From positions 118,670 to 182,669 of the forward strand of contig NZ_JBHRXZ010000003.1 in the NCBI RefSeq assembly GCF_042648805.1: 64,000 bases of DNA, in the 5' to 3' direction. The DNA comes from Azomonas tarimensis (GTDB lineage Bacteria; Pseudomonadota; Gammaproteobacteria; Pseudomonadales; Pseudomonadaceae). Shown here in pieces: positions 33,721 to 42,671 of the stretch. The translations under genes were made by a program, and so were the position numbers. Each line of letters starts with the position of its first letter. Positions within the stretch are counted from its first letter, which is position 1. Under the pieces are notes generated by a model. It did not search any database, was not told the DNA's origin, and saw only the letters and a program-made list of their open reading frames with translations.

Positions 33721-35726
33721 GGCGGATCACCTGGACGGGCCGGAGCGGCATAGCGGATGGCGAGGCAGGTGATGTCGTCCGATTGCGGCGCGCCATCGGC
33801 GAAGCCGTTCACCGTCTCGACCAGTTCAGCGAGCAGCGGCTCGACCGCCAGCGCCGAGGAGCGCGCGAGCAGTTCGTTCAGGCGCCGTTCGCCGAATTCC
33901 TGGTTCGCCGGGTTGAAGGCTTCCGTCACCCCGTCGGTGTACAGCAGCAGGGTGCTGCCGGGCGCGAGGAGCATCGAGCGTTCCTGGTAGGGCAGGTCTT
34001 CCATGATGCCCAGGGCCATGCCGCCGGTGGTCGGCAATGGCGAGACGTTGCCGTCCGGCTCGATCAGCAGGGGCGGGTTGTGCCCGCCGTTGGCATACAG
34101 CAGTTCGCCGCTGCTCGTGTCGAGGATGCCGTAGAACAGGGTGACGAACATGGTCGCCTCGTTGTCCTGGCTGAGCAACTCGTTGGCCATGGCCAGGCAA
34201 TTGCCGGCGCCGTTGGCGGCCGGCGCGGTGGCGCGCAGCAAGGTGCGCGCCACCGCCATGAACAGCGCGGCGGGCACGCCCTTGCCGGAGACGTCGGCGA
34301 TGACCACGCCGACCCGGGTCTCGCTCAGCCAGAAATAGTCGTAGAAGTCGCCGCCGACTTCCTTGGCTGGGATCATCCGGGCGAACATCTGCAGGTCGGG
34401 ACGGCTGGGGAAACGGGTCGGCACGATGGACTGCTGCATGCGCCGCGCCACGTCCAGCTCCTGCTGGATGGAGACCAGCTGGGTGTGGGCGTTGAAGACG
34501 TTCTGGATGGTCTGGAACCAGGGTCGCCAGGCGGGCGGAATGTGCGGAATGGACTTGGCCGAGCCGCGGCTCTCGTCCTGGATGTAACGCACCAGCTTCT
34601 GCGCCGGGGCGATGGCTTCGCGGTGGGTCAGGCGGCTGGCCACCAGCAGCATGAGGGTCAGCCCTGCCACCAGCAGCAGCACGGTGAGCGCCCCGCTGAG
34701 CAGCGCGGCGCGCACCATCTCGCCGCGCGGCACCATCACCACCAGGCGGAAGGGGGCGTTCTGGATGGCCAGGGTTTCGATGTAGTAGCCGTCGCTCAGG
34801 ACCACCTTGCCTGCGGCTGCGGCGAGAATGTCCTGGGCCCGGTCCGCCATCCCGGCGGGGAAGGCCGCGGCGCTCGGCAGCACGTCGTCGGCATCCGGAC
34901 GGACCAATTGCGGATGCGCCAGCAACTGGCCGTGGTTGTTGACGATGAACAGGGTGCCGAAGCGCGATTGCCAGTTGCGGACGAAGGCGTTCAGCCGGTC
35001 CAGGGTCAGGTCGAGGGACACCGCGCCACGGAACTGCCTGTCTTCGTAGAGACCGGCGGAGGCGGTGATCATGATGCCCTGGCCGGCCTCGTCGAGGTAG
35101 GCGGGGGTCCAGAGAATGCGCTGGGTGGGATCGCGTATGGGTTCCACCTCGCGGAAGAAAGGCTTCTTGTGCAGCGTGTCGGCGTAGAAGAAATCCTGCG
35201 ACGAGACCCAGGGATAGATATTGATGAAGCGCCGGGCGGAGGTGTAGTAGACCCAGGTGGATTCCGGGATGTTGGCCTTGATGGACTGGAAGGTGGCGTT
35301 GAGGCTGAGGGCCATTTCCAGTTCCCTGCGCAGTGAGGGCGTGGGCTCGTCGATGAAGCCGGTGAGGTTGCCGACGTCGTCGCGGCTCCAGGGCGCCGGC
35401 GGCGCGTCCAGGCGCAGGGTCTGCGGCCCGTCTCCATTCAGCAGCGTGGCCAGCAGCGGCGAAGGCGGCGCCTCCTCCGGGTGCAGGCGATACCAGGCAT
35501 GCGCCTGCAGCCGCAGGGCGTTCACCGCGTCGAGGCTGCTCTTGAGAATGGCGTCCAGCGCCACGGCCTGTTCCTGCATGCGCTGGGCGAGCATGTCGGT
35601 CTCGCTGCGCAGGGTCTGCCGGTATTGCAGGTAGACCAGGGCGCAGGCCACCAACAGCACGCCGACGAAGGTGCCGCGCATGATCCGGTTGTAGCGCGCG
35701 AACAGCGAGCTGGTCAGGTCAGCCAT
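33705..35726 (-). CDS. membrane SpoIIE/PP2C phosphatase with Cache sensor
   Basis: The 673-aa protein has TM1 at about 18-36, a large periplasmic Cache-type sensor (about 40-335), TM2 at about 341-364, a short linker helix (about 415-435) and a SpoIIE-type PP2C domain (about 445-655). Metal-binding motifs GGDFYD (458-463) and DVSGKG (478-483) are intact. It should dephosphorylate the STAS protein in response to a small periplasmic ligand. A canonical HAMP is not obvious. It overlaps the unknown gene upstream by 8 bases and the ATP-binding gene downstream by 16. Confidence 0.92.
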   Translation of the reverse strand: MADLTSSLFARYNRIMRGTFVGVLLVACALVYLQYRQTLRSETDMLAQRMQEQAVALDAILKSSLDAVNALRLQAHAWYRLHPEEAPPSPLLATLLNGDGPQTLRLDAPPAPWSRDDVGNLTGFIDEPTPSLRRELEMALSLNATFQSIKANIPESTWVYYTSARRFINIYPWVSSQDFFYADTLHKKPFFREVEPIRDPTQRILWTPAYLDEAGQGIMITASAGLYEDRQFRGAVSLDLTLDRLNAFVRNWQSRFGTLFIVNNHGQLLAHPQLVRPDADDVLPSAAAFPAGMADRAQDILAAAAGKVVLSDGYYIETLAIQNAPFRLVVMVPRGEMVRAALLSGALTVLLLVAGLTLMLLVASRLTHREAIAPAQKLVRYIQDESRGSAKSIPHIPPAWRPWFQTIQNVFNAHTQLVSIQQELDVARRMQQSIVPTRFPSRPDLQMFARMIPAKEVGGDFYDYFWLSETRVGVVIADVSGKGVPAALFMAVARTLLRATAPAANGAGNCLAMANELLSQDNEATMFVTLFYGILDTSSGELLYANGGHNPPLLIEPDGNVSPLPTTGGMALGIMEDLPYQERSMLLAPGSTLLLYTDGVTEAFNPANQEFGERRLNELLARSSALAVEPLLAELVETVNGFADGAPQSDDITCLAIRYAAPARPGDPPCPTR

Positions 35727-36729
35727 AGCAGGGCGTACTCCCTCGGGTGGCGGAGGACCAGCGGCTGAAGCCGGAGTCCGGGCGGGCCGGCAGGTTGTGC
35801 TGTCTTTCCGGACGACAGCGCTGCGTTTCCAGTGCTTTCAGGGTGGTCAGGCGCTTGTGCAGGACGCCGGCATTGGTCAGCGCGAGTATTTCGGAAAAGG
35901 GTTTGCGCACCATGGAGCAGGCGCTGGCGATGCGCACGTCGCGCTCCAGGGCCAGTTCGGCGATGACACCCTGGTAATCCTCGATGCCGGCGACGATCAC
36001 GTCGAACCAGTTCAGCCGTGCCAGGGCGATGGAATCGTCATCCTGAAGGGCCTTGCACAGCCTGCCGATCTTGGCGGCCTGGTCGAGCAGGATGATGTCC
36101 ATCTCGTCCTCATCTTCGTTCAGCCGCGCACGCAGGGCATGGTCCCAGCGGATGCTGATTTCCGGCAGGAAGATGTAGCGCAGCCCCTGAACGGTACCGA
36201 TCCGTCCGCCGTGGGCGGGAATCGTGGTGAAACCGTCGATCGGCCAGCCTTCGCCGGGGAACTCGGTGATCCGGTGCAGCAAGCGGTTGACCAGGGCGAT
36301 GCGCCGGGGCTCCTTGAACATCACGGTCAGCCCCGGGCGGGCATTGTCCGTCCATTCGTCCGAAGCGAGCGAGCGGCCGACGAACGCGTCGGTCTGGCGC
36401 GCGGCCAACGCCTGGGTGAATACGCTCCCGGCCAAGGCAGCGGCATTGAAACCGCTGGCGGCTTGCACTTCGAGCCCCACGGACAGTTCCTGGCTGATGC
36501 CGTAGCGGCCCAGAACGGGGCGCAAGGTGATGTCCTGCACGTGCTCGTCGGCGCGCAGTTGGCGCACGATGGGCTGGACGAATTCGCGAAAGCGCGTGCC
36601 CATGGGATAGACGTGGCTCGCCGGCAGCGTGGCGCCGCCATGCCCGGCAAGGCGTGCCAGTCCGCCTGCGGCGATCTGCTGGGTGAGACCGATGAAGTAA
36701 TGATCCGTCTGATCCGATCCGTTCAGCAC
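35719..36729 (-). CDS. uncharacterised 336-aa protein at head of the partner-switch operon
   Basis: I do not recognise this protein. It has no signal peptide or membrane segment, looks mixed alpha/beta, and ends in an Arg/Pro-rich tail (last 40 residues) that overlaps the phosphatase start. Notable stretches are LNEDEDEMDIILLDQAAKIG (about 203-222) and the block near VIAGIEDYQG. The GTG at 36729 is preferred because GGGGA lies six bases before it; a GTG at 36801 would add 24 residues but has a poor site. The tight overlap with the phosphatase gene suggests a shared role, perhaps as a signal or target component (inference). Confidence 0.7.
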   Translation of the reverse strand: MLNGSDQTDHYFIGLTQQIAAGGLARLAGHGGATLPASHVYPMGTRFREFVQPIVRQLRADEHVQDITLRPVLGRYGISQELSVGLEVQAASGFNAAALAGSVFTQALAARQTDAFVGRSLASDEWTDNARPGLTVMFKEPRRIALVNRLLHRITEFPGEGWPIDGFTTIPAHGGRIGTVQGLRYIFLPEISIRWDHALRARLNEDEDEMDIILLDQAAKIGRLCKALQDDDSIALARLNWFDVIVAGIEDYQGVIAELALERDVRIASACSMVRKPFSEILALTNAGVLHKRLTTLKALETQRCRPERQHNLPARPDSGFSRWSSATRGSTPCYG

Positions 36730-37015
36730 TGCTGATCCCCAAATACCCAAAGGGCGAGAAGTAGGCGTTGGCCCGTTACCGATGTTGTGATTCTGTATCA
36801 CATCCCTGGCAAGCGTCGAGCCAATGGCGTCAACCGATCATCGTGAGGCCACCGATAGATCTTCCTGCCGGAACGCTAGCCAAGCGCGACGCATCGCGCA
36901 TCCCCCGGATGCGGGAAGCATGCCCGCCCCTGTCGATGCACGGAGCGCGGACGCTAACGCCTGTTCGGCAGGGTGGTAGGATACTTGCCTTTCTTCGGCC
37001 AATCTGGAGTGCTCA

Positions 37016-38101
37016 ATGAATGCGATCTCGCGCGATGAGGTGGAGAAGACCCTCCGTCAATACACCGATCCTCATTACAACCTGGACCCGGTAAGTGCGG
37101 GATGCGTGCGCACCATCGATATCCATGGCGATCAGGTCAGCGTCCAGCTGGAGCTGGGTTATCCGGCGGCGTTGTTCAAGGCAGGCTGGTCGCAGACGCT
37201 GCAGGTCGGTCTGGAGAACCTGCCAGGGGTCGCTGCCGCGGACGTCCAGGTCGATTGCATCGTCCAGTCGCACCAGGCACAGGTGGCCGCGCTGCCGAAT
37301 GTGAAGAATGTGATCGCGGTGGCTTCGGGCAAGGGCGGCGTCGGCAAGTCCACCACCGCCGCCAACCTGGCCCTGGCCCTGGCCCGCGAGGGGGCAAGGG
37401 TGGGCGTGCTGGACGCCGATATCTACGGGCCGAGCCAGGGCATTATGCTTGGCATCGCCGAAGGCACGCGGCCAGAGGTGGAGGGACAGCGCTTCATTCC
37501 GTTGCAAGCCCATGGTGTGCAGGTCATGTCCATGGCGTTTCTGACAGATGACAACACGCCGATGGTCTGGCGCGGACCGATGGTGTCCGGTGCACTGATC
37601 CAGTTGATTACCCAGACCGCTTGGGACAACCTCGACTATCTGGTGGTGGACATGCCGCCGGGTACGGGGGATATCCAGCTGACCCTGGCGCAGAAGATTC
37701 CCGTCGCGGGCGCGGTGATTGTCACGACGCCGCAGGATCTCGCACTGCTCGACGCGAAGAAGGGCGTCGAGATGTTCCGCAAGGTGAACATCCCGGTGCT
37801 GGGCGTGGTGGAGAACATGGCGGTGCATATCTGTTCGAACTGTGGCCATGCCGAGCATCTGTTCGGCGAGGGCGGCGGCGAGAAGCTGGCGGCCCAGTAC
37901 GAGGTGGATCTGCTGGCTTCGCTGCCGCTGTCGATGTCGATCCGCAGCCAGGCCGACGCCGGGGTGCCGACAGTCGTCGCCGAACCGGACGGGCCAGTCG
38001 CGCTGATCTATCAGCAGACCGCACGCAAGGTCGGTGCCCGTATCGCGGCGCTTGGCGCGGTGGCCACCGCCATGCCGAGCATCGTCATCAGCGACGACTG
38101 A
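37016..38101 (+). CDS. apbC: iron-sulfur cluster carrier protein ApbC (Mrp)
   Basis: The 361-aa P-loop ATPase carries and transfers Fe-S clusters. An N-terminal DUF59 (MIP18) domain spans about 5-80, the deviant Walker A GKGGVGKSTTAAN about 103-115, and the C-terminal cysteine pair is CSNC in ICSNCGHAEHLF. PPGTGDIQLTLAQ is the Switch/Walker B region. The ATG follows TGGAG. It is adjacent to metG in PAO1 but is flanked here by accessory blocks on both sides; its 3' end overlaps the convergent AraC-type gene by 14 bases. Confidence 0.96.
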   Translation: MNAISRDEVEKTLRQYTDPHYNLDPVSAGCVRTIDIHGDQVSVQLELGYPAALFKAGWSQTLQVGLENLPGVAAADVQVDCIVQSHQAQVAALPNVKNVIAVASGKGGVGKSTTAANLALALAREGARVGVLDADIYGPSQGIMLGIAEGTRPEVEGQRFIPLQAHGVQVMSMAFLTDDNTPMVWRGPMVSGALIQLITQTAWDNLDYLVVDMPPGTGDIQLTLAQKIPVAGAVIVTTPQDLALLDAKKGVEMFRKVNIPVLGVVENMAVHICSNCGHAEHLFGEGGGEKLAAQYEVDLLASLPLSMSIRSQADAGVPTVVAEPDGPVALIYQQTARKVGARIAALGAVATAMPSIVISDD

Positions 38102-38576
38102 CGGGGGCCTGGTCCCAGGCGCTGTCCAGCCGGCGGCGCCATTGTAGCGGGCTCATGCCGAACCACCGCCGGAAGGCCCGGGAGAAGGCGCTGAGTTCCG
38201 AGTAGCCGAGCAGCAGCGCCATTTCCGAAAGGCTCACGCCGCGCTGGCGGAGGTAGAGCAGGGCGCGCTCCCGACGTACCTGGTCAAGCAGCAGGGTAAA
38301 GGTCAGGCCGTGCTCGCCGAGGCGTCGTTGCAGCGTCCAGCTCGGCAGGCGCAGTCGCTCGGCCAGGCTTTCGAGACTTGCCGTTCCTTCATCCAGCAGT
38401 TCGACCAGCGCGCTGCCGGCTCGTTGCCGCAGGTCGCCCGTCCTGCCAGAGCCCGGGCCCGCATGGCCCTCGATGCGCCTGCCACTGTCATCTTTCCCGG
38501 TGATGTAGCTCACCCGGCCATCGCCCGGCGATGGCACCACACCGACCGCCCGGCGATCGAAATTGAGGTTGCCCAT
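38088..38576 (-). CDS. AraC-type HTH protein, ligand domain missing
   Basis: The 162-aa frame ends in a good AraC-type double HTH (last 105 residues, with ESLAERLRLPSWTLQRRL and VSLSEMALLLGYSELSAFSRAF). Relatives of this type (OruR/ArgR-like, with a 200-aa N-terminal ligand domain) are about 330 aa, so the usual sensor domain is gone. The 55 residues before the HTH have no family likeness. The ATG at 38576 was chosen because GGAG lies six bases before it; the frame is open up to 38807. It may be a remnant or a constitutive DNA-binding protein. It diverges from the SDR gene. Confidence 0.6.
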   Translation of the reverse strand: MGNLNFDRRAVGVVPSPGDGRVSYITGKDDSGRRIEGHAGPGSGRTGDLRQRAGSALVELLDEGTASLESLAERLRLPSWTLQRRLGEHGLTFTLLLDQVRRERALLYLRQRGVSLSEMALLLGYSELSAFSRAFRRWFGMSPLQWRRRLDSAWDQAPVSRR

Positions 38577-38857
38577 GGCGTGCTCCGCCGACCGACTCCC
38601 GGTGGAGCAGAGCAAGTCCCGTGCCCGCATGATGCAGGCCATGCCTGTGATCCTTTGGCCGAGACGCTGACTGGCTGCACCGGTTGGGGGCGCCAGCCCG
38701 ATTGATTGCCCCGATTCCGACCTGCCCGTAGAACACGAGGGCCGCCCGGCGATCCGCCTTGTTCTCGTGGTGGGAAACTTGTGCCCTGCGGTCAAGCCAC
38801 AGGGCATGCGGAACGCTCACCATGGCGCCGTTTCCATCCCCACAGGAGAGTCCGTTC

Positions 38858-39631
38858 GTGCTCACTTCACTCAAAGGCAAGAGCGTCCTGGTCACCGGCG
38901 CCAGCAGCGGTATCGGTCTCGGCATCGCCAGGGTCTTTGCCAGCCAGGGTGCGCGGGTCGCGGTCAGCGCCCGTCATCAGGACAAGCTCGATCAGGTGGT
39001 CAAGGCGCTCGCCGCCGAGGGGCTCGCAGTGACCGGCTACACCGCCGACGTGTCCGACCCCCAGGCGGTGCGGCGCCTGGCCAATGCGGTGGGCATGGCC
39101 CAGGGTGGCATCGATGTGCTCTGCGCCAATGCCGGCATCTTTCCCTCGGCGCCGCTGGAGTCGATGAGCCCGGAGGACTGGGACCTGGTGATGAATACCA
39201 ACGCCAAGGGCAGCTTTCTGTGCGTGCAGGCCTGTCTGCCCTATCTGCGTGAAGCCGAGTACGGCCGGGTGATTCTCACCTCGTCGATCACCGGGCCGAT
39301 CACCGGCTTTCCGGGCTGGGCACACTACGGCGCGAGCAAGGCGGCGCAACTGGGCTTCATGCGGACCGCGGCGATCGAGCTGGCGGCCGACGGCATCACC
39401 GTCAATGCGGTCCTGCCGGGCAATATCCTGACCGAAGGCCTGCAGGAGATGGGTGAGGACTATCTTGAGGGCATGTGCGCCTCGATTCCGTTGAAGTGCC
39501 TCGGCACGGTCGAAGATATCGGCCATGCTGCGCTCTTCTTCGCCTCGAAAGAGGCGGGCTATATCACTGGCCAGAGTCTGGTGGTGGATGGCGGGCAGAT
39601 CCTGCCGGAATCCCTGGCGGCGCTGGAGTGA
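38858..39631 (+). CDS. short-chain dehydrogenase/reductase (FabG-like)
   Basis: The 257-aa classical SDR has the NAD(P) motif TGASSGIG (13-20), the NAG motif in LCANAGIF (about 88-91), the catalytic serine in LTSSITG (about 140) and YGASK with catalytic Tyr and Lys (about 154-158). The C-terminus GQSLVVDGGQILPES is also typical. It resembles 3-oxoacyl-ACP reductase homologues (SDR family), but outside fab operons the substrate cannot be named. The GTG at 38858 follows AGGAGAG. It lies between the AraC-type remnant and crtZ; a link to either is not shown. Confidence 0.9.
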   Translation: MLTSLKGKSVLVTGASSGIGLGIARVFASQGARVAVSARHQDKLDQVVKALAAEGLAVTGYTADVSDPQAVRRLANAVGMAQGGIDVLCANAGIFPSAPLESMSPEDWDLVMNTNAKGSFLCVQACLPYLREAEYGRVILTSSITGPITGFPGWAHYGASKAAQLGFMRTAAIELAADGITVNAVLPGNILTEGLQEMGEDYLEGMCASIPLKCLGTVEDIGHAALFFASKEAGYITGQSLVVDGGQILPESLAALE

Positions 39632-39778
39632 GCCCGGGCTGTCATCTACTGCCTGCGGAGCGCGCTGTTCTCGAGGCGGTGGGACGGGGGGTGGCCGGGC
39701 CATCCATCAGGCAGATGGCGTCGCCCGGGGTGGCTGCCCTGGCGTAGACTGGCGCTCCGTGCCTGACGGAGTGCCGCC

Positions 39779-40294
39779 ATGTCGTTTCTCGTCAATACGC
39801 TGATTGTCCTCGCCACGGTCGCGGCGATGGAAGGAGTGGCCTGGGTTTCGCACAAGTACGTGATGCACGGTTGGGGCTGGGGCTGGCACCGCTCTCACCA
39901 CGAGCCGCGCCATGGGCTGTTCGAGAAAAATGATCTCTATGCGCTGGTATTCGCCATGTTGGCGATCGTCCTGATCGCGCTGGGCACGGCTGGCGCCTGG
40001 CCGCTGCAGTGGATCGGCGCGGGGATGACGCTGTACGGCTTCCTCTATTTCCTGGCCCATGACGGGCTGGTGCATCGGCGCTGGCCGCTCCGCTACGTGC
40101 CCCGCTCGGGCTATCTCAAGCGGCTCTATCAGGCGCACCGAATGCATCATGCGGTTGACGGGCGCGAGGGCTGCGTGTCCTTCGGTTTTCTCTATGCACC
40201 CTCGGTCAAGGCGCTCAGGGCTGAGTTGCGGCGCCTGCATGGCGGGCCGCTGTCGCCTCGTTCCGGTTCCACAGGCTCGCTGGACGCGGACTGA
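39779..40294 (+). CDS. crtZ: beta-carotene hydroxylase
   Basis: The 171-aa membrane di-iron hydroxylase adds 3-hydroxyl groups to both beta-ionone rings, giving zeaxanthin. The histidine motifs are clear: HKYVMHG (about 23-29), HRSHHEPRHG (about 37-46), HDGLVHRRW (about 95) and HRMHHA (about 120). Four hydrophobic segments are visible. It is convergent with crtB, and their 3' ends overlap by 80 bases; both frames have the expected C-termini. A GGAG precedes the ATG. Opposite orientation of crtZ to the other crt genes is also seen in Pantoea. Confidence 0.96.
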   Translation: MSFLVNTLIVLATVAAMEGVAWVSHKYVMHGWGWGWHRSHHEPRHGLFEKNDLYALVFAMLAIVLIALGTAGAWPLQWIGAGMTLYGFLYFLAHDGLVHRRWPLRYVPRSGYLKRLYQAHRMHHAVDGREGCVSFGFLYAPSVKALRAELRRLHGGPLSPRSGSTGSLDAD

Positions 40295-41174
40295 CACGCG
40301 CACGCCGCGAGGCCAACGCCTGTCCTCCAGCCAGGGCGATCAGCCGCAGCTTGTCCGTGCCGCTGGTAGACAGGCGCTGATCCCAGGCGGCACTCCCACG
40401 CATCCGCACCTTCATCCCGATCTCGCGATATACCGCGCGCGCCGTGGCGATGGACCAGGCCGAGCGCAGCGGCAGCGCCGGCAGCCCGCCCAGAGCCGAG
40501 TCATAGTAGGGCTCGGCTTCGTCAACCAGCCGCGCCGCCAGTCCCGCCAGGGCCCGCCGATGACGGGGCGAGGCCAGTTCATCGCGCGCCAAGCCGACCT
40601 GCTGCAACCACTCGTCAGGAAGATAGACCCGCTCGTTGGCGGCGTCTTCGACGAGGTCGCGGGCGATGTTGGTCAACTGAAAGGCGACTCCAAGGTCGCA
40701 GGCGCGGTCGAGGGTCGCCTGTTCGCGGACACCCATGACCATGGCCATCATCACCCCCACCACGCCGGCGACGTGGTAGCAGTATTCGAGGGTATCACTG
40801 AAGGTTTCATACCGACGGCCTTCGACGTCCATGCGAAACCCTGCCAGGTGATCCAGCGGATAGCGCAGCGGAATCTCATGACGTTGGACCACCTCGCGCA
40901 GCGCGGCAAAGGCCGGAGCCTCGGGTTCATGGCCTGCGTAGATATCGCGGGTCGCCTGCTCGAGACCGGCCAGGGTGGTCTCGTCGGCGGTGCCGCCGGC
41001 ACGGAGGAAGCCCTGTGCCTGGCCGTCTATCACATCATCGCAATGGCGACACCAGGCATAGAGCATCACCGCGCTGCGACGGGTTTCGGGGGCGAACAGG
41101 CGGGCTGCTGCCGCGAAGCTTTTCGAGCCGACGGCGATGCTTTGGCTGGCATGATCGAGCAGGGCGTCGCTCAT
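40215..41174 (-). CDS. crtB: phytoene synthase
   Basis: The 319-aa prenyl transferase condenses two GGPP to phytoene. Two Asp-rich motifs are present: WCRHCDDVIDG (about 41-51) and FQLTNIARDLVEDA (about 166-179). RVYLPDEWL and the N-terminal GSKSFAAAARLF are typical. Start and crtI stop overlap by 4 bases. It is the last gene of idi-crtX-crtY-crtI-crtB on the minus strand. Confidence 0.97.
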   Translation of the reverse strand: MSDALLDHASQSIAVGSKSFAAAARLFAPETRRSAVMLYAWCRHCDDVIDGQAQGFLRAGGTADETTLAGLEQATRDIYAGHEPEAPAFAALREVVQRHEIPLRYPLDHLAGFRMDVEGRRYETFSDTLEYCYHVAGVVGVMMAMVMGVREQATLDRACDLGVAFQLTNIARDLVEDAANERVYLPDEWLQQVGLARDELASPRHRRALAGLAARLVDEAEPYYDSALGGLPALPLRSAWSIATARAVYREIGMKVRMRGSAAWDQRLSTSGTDKLRLIALAGGQALASRRARVSPRPASLWNRNEATAARHAGAATQP

Positions 41175-42661
41175 CGGTTCAGGTCCTCGAGCATTAGCCT
41201 GGCCGTAGCCTTGGCGGAGCCGACCACGCCCGGTACGCCGGCACCGGGATGGGTACCCGCGCCGACGATATAAAGATTGCCGATTTCGTCGTCGCGGTTG
41301 TGCGGGCGAAACCAGGCGCTCTGGGTGAGGATCGGCTCCAGCGAGAAGGCCGAGCCCAGATGGGCGTTGAGTTCATGCTGGAAATCCAGCGGGCCGAAGG
41401 TACGGCAGGTCACCAGGTCGTCGCGCAGTCCCGGCATGTAGTGCTGCTCAAGGTAGGCGAGGATGCGGTCGCGGTAGCGTGGCGTCTCCTGTTCCCAGTC
41501 GATCTGGGTATGGCCCAGGTGGGGGACTGGCGCCAGCACATAATGGGCGCCACAGCCTTCAGGGGCCAGCGACGGATCGGTGACGCAGGGGGCATGCAGG
41601 TAGAGGGAGAAATCTTCGGCCAGCTTCGGCCCCTTGAATATCTCGTCGATCAACTGGCGATAGCGCTGACCAAAGCAGACTGTGTGATGCTGCAGTTGAG
41701 TGTGCTGGCGTTCGAGGCCGAAGTAGATCACGAACAAGGACATGCTGAAGCGCTTGCCTTGCAGGCGCCGAGCCTCCTTCTGCCCGCGAGGGTGGTTGGC
41801 CAACAATGCCTTGTAGGTATGGACCACGTCGGCGTTGGAAGCAATGGCGTCGGCCTCGAAGCGGCGCCCGTCCTCCAGGATGGCGGCACTGAGTCGTCCG
41901 CTGGACGTTTCCAGGCGGGCCACCGGGGCGTTCAGCTCCAGGCGTCCGCCCAGGTCTTCGAACAGCCTGGCCAATCCGCGGACCAGCGCGCCGGTGCCGC
42001 CACGCGGAAACCACACGCCCCATTCCCGCTCCAAGGCGTGAATCAAGGCGTAGATCGACGAGGTTGCGAAGGGGTTGCCGCCCACCAGCAATGAATGAAA
42101 GGAAAACGCCTGGCGCAATTTCTCGTCGGCGATGAAGCGTGAAACCAGGCTGTAGACGCTGCGCCAGGCCTGGAGTTTGGCCAGTTGCGGGGCGGCCTGC
42201 ATCATCCGGTCGAAGGACAGGAATGGCTGGCTGCCGAGCTTGACATAGCCTTCTTCGAATACCGCTCTGGAATAGGCCAGAAAGCGCTTGTAGCCCTCTA
42301 CGTCGGCCGGGTTGAAGCTGTGGATCTGGCGGTCCAGCGCGTCCTGGTCATTGACGTAGTCGAGGCGCCGACCATCCTCCCAGCAGAGCTGGTAGAAGGG
42401 GCTTACCGGCAGCAGCTCGACATAGTCCGCCATGCGTTTGCCGGCGAGGCTGAACAGCTCTTCCAGCGCCGAGGGGTCGGTGATCACCGTGGGGCCGGCG
42501 TCAAAGGTGAAGCCCTGGTCCTCATAGACGTAGGCGCGCCCGCCCGGTTTGTCGCGTTGCTCCAGCAGCGTCGTCTGGGTGCCGCCGGCCTGCAGGCGGA
42601 TGGCCAGGGCCAACCCGCCAAAGCCGGCGCCTATCACTACGGCACGTTTTCCTGTGCTCAT
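41171..42661 (-). CDS. crtI: phytoene desaturase
   Basis: The 496-aa FAD enzyme makes four desaturations from phytoene to lycopene. The dinucleotide motif VVIGAGFGGLALAIRL is at the N-terminus. GPTVITDPSALEELF lies in the first third, and the C-terminal signature is GAGTHPGAGVPGVVGSAKA. The ATG at 42661 (MSTGKRAVVIGAG) follows GAGGGAA; a start six codons earlier would overlap crtY. crtB begins in its last 4 bases. Confidence 0.97.
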   Translation of the reverse strand: MSTGKRAVVIGAGFGGLALAIRLQAGGTQTTLLEQRDKPGGRAYVYEDQGFTFDAGPTVITDPSALEELFSLAGKRMADYVELLPVSPFYQLCWEDGRRLDYVNDQDALDRQIHSFNPADVEGYKRFLAYSRAVFEEGYVKLGSQPFLSFDRMMQAAPQLAKLQAWRSVYSLVSRFIADEKLRQAFSFHSLLVGGNPFATSSIYALIHALEREWGVWFPRGGTGALVRGLARLFEDLGGRLELNAPVARLETSSGRLSAAILEDGRRFEADAIASNADVVHTYKALLANHPRGQKEARRLQGKRFSMSLFVIYFGLERQHTQLQHHTVCFGQRYRQLIDEIFKGPKLAEDFSLYLHAPCVTDPSLAPEGCGAHYVLAPVPHLGHTQIDWEQETPRYRDRILAYLEQHYMPGLRDDLVTCRTFGPLDFQHELNAHLGSAFSLEPILTQSAWFRPHNRDDEIGNLYIVGAGTHPGAGVPGVVGSAKATARLMLEDLNR

Positions 42662-42671
42662 TTCGATTCCC

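Noticed and set aside
33783..35336. 517-codon open frame opposite the SpoIIE phosphatase
   Set aside because: Shadow frame; the phosphatase on the minus strand has intact catalytic motifs and membrane helices.
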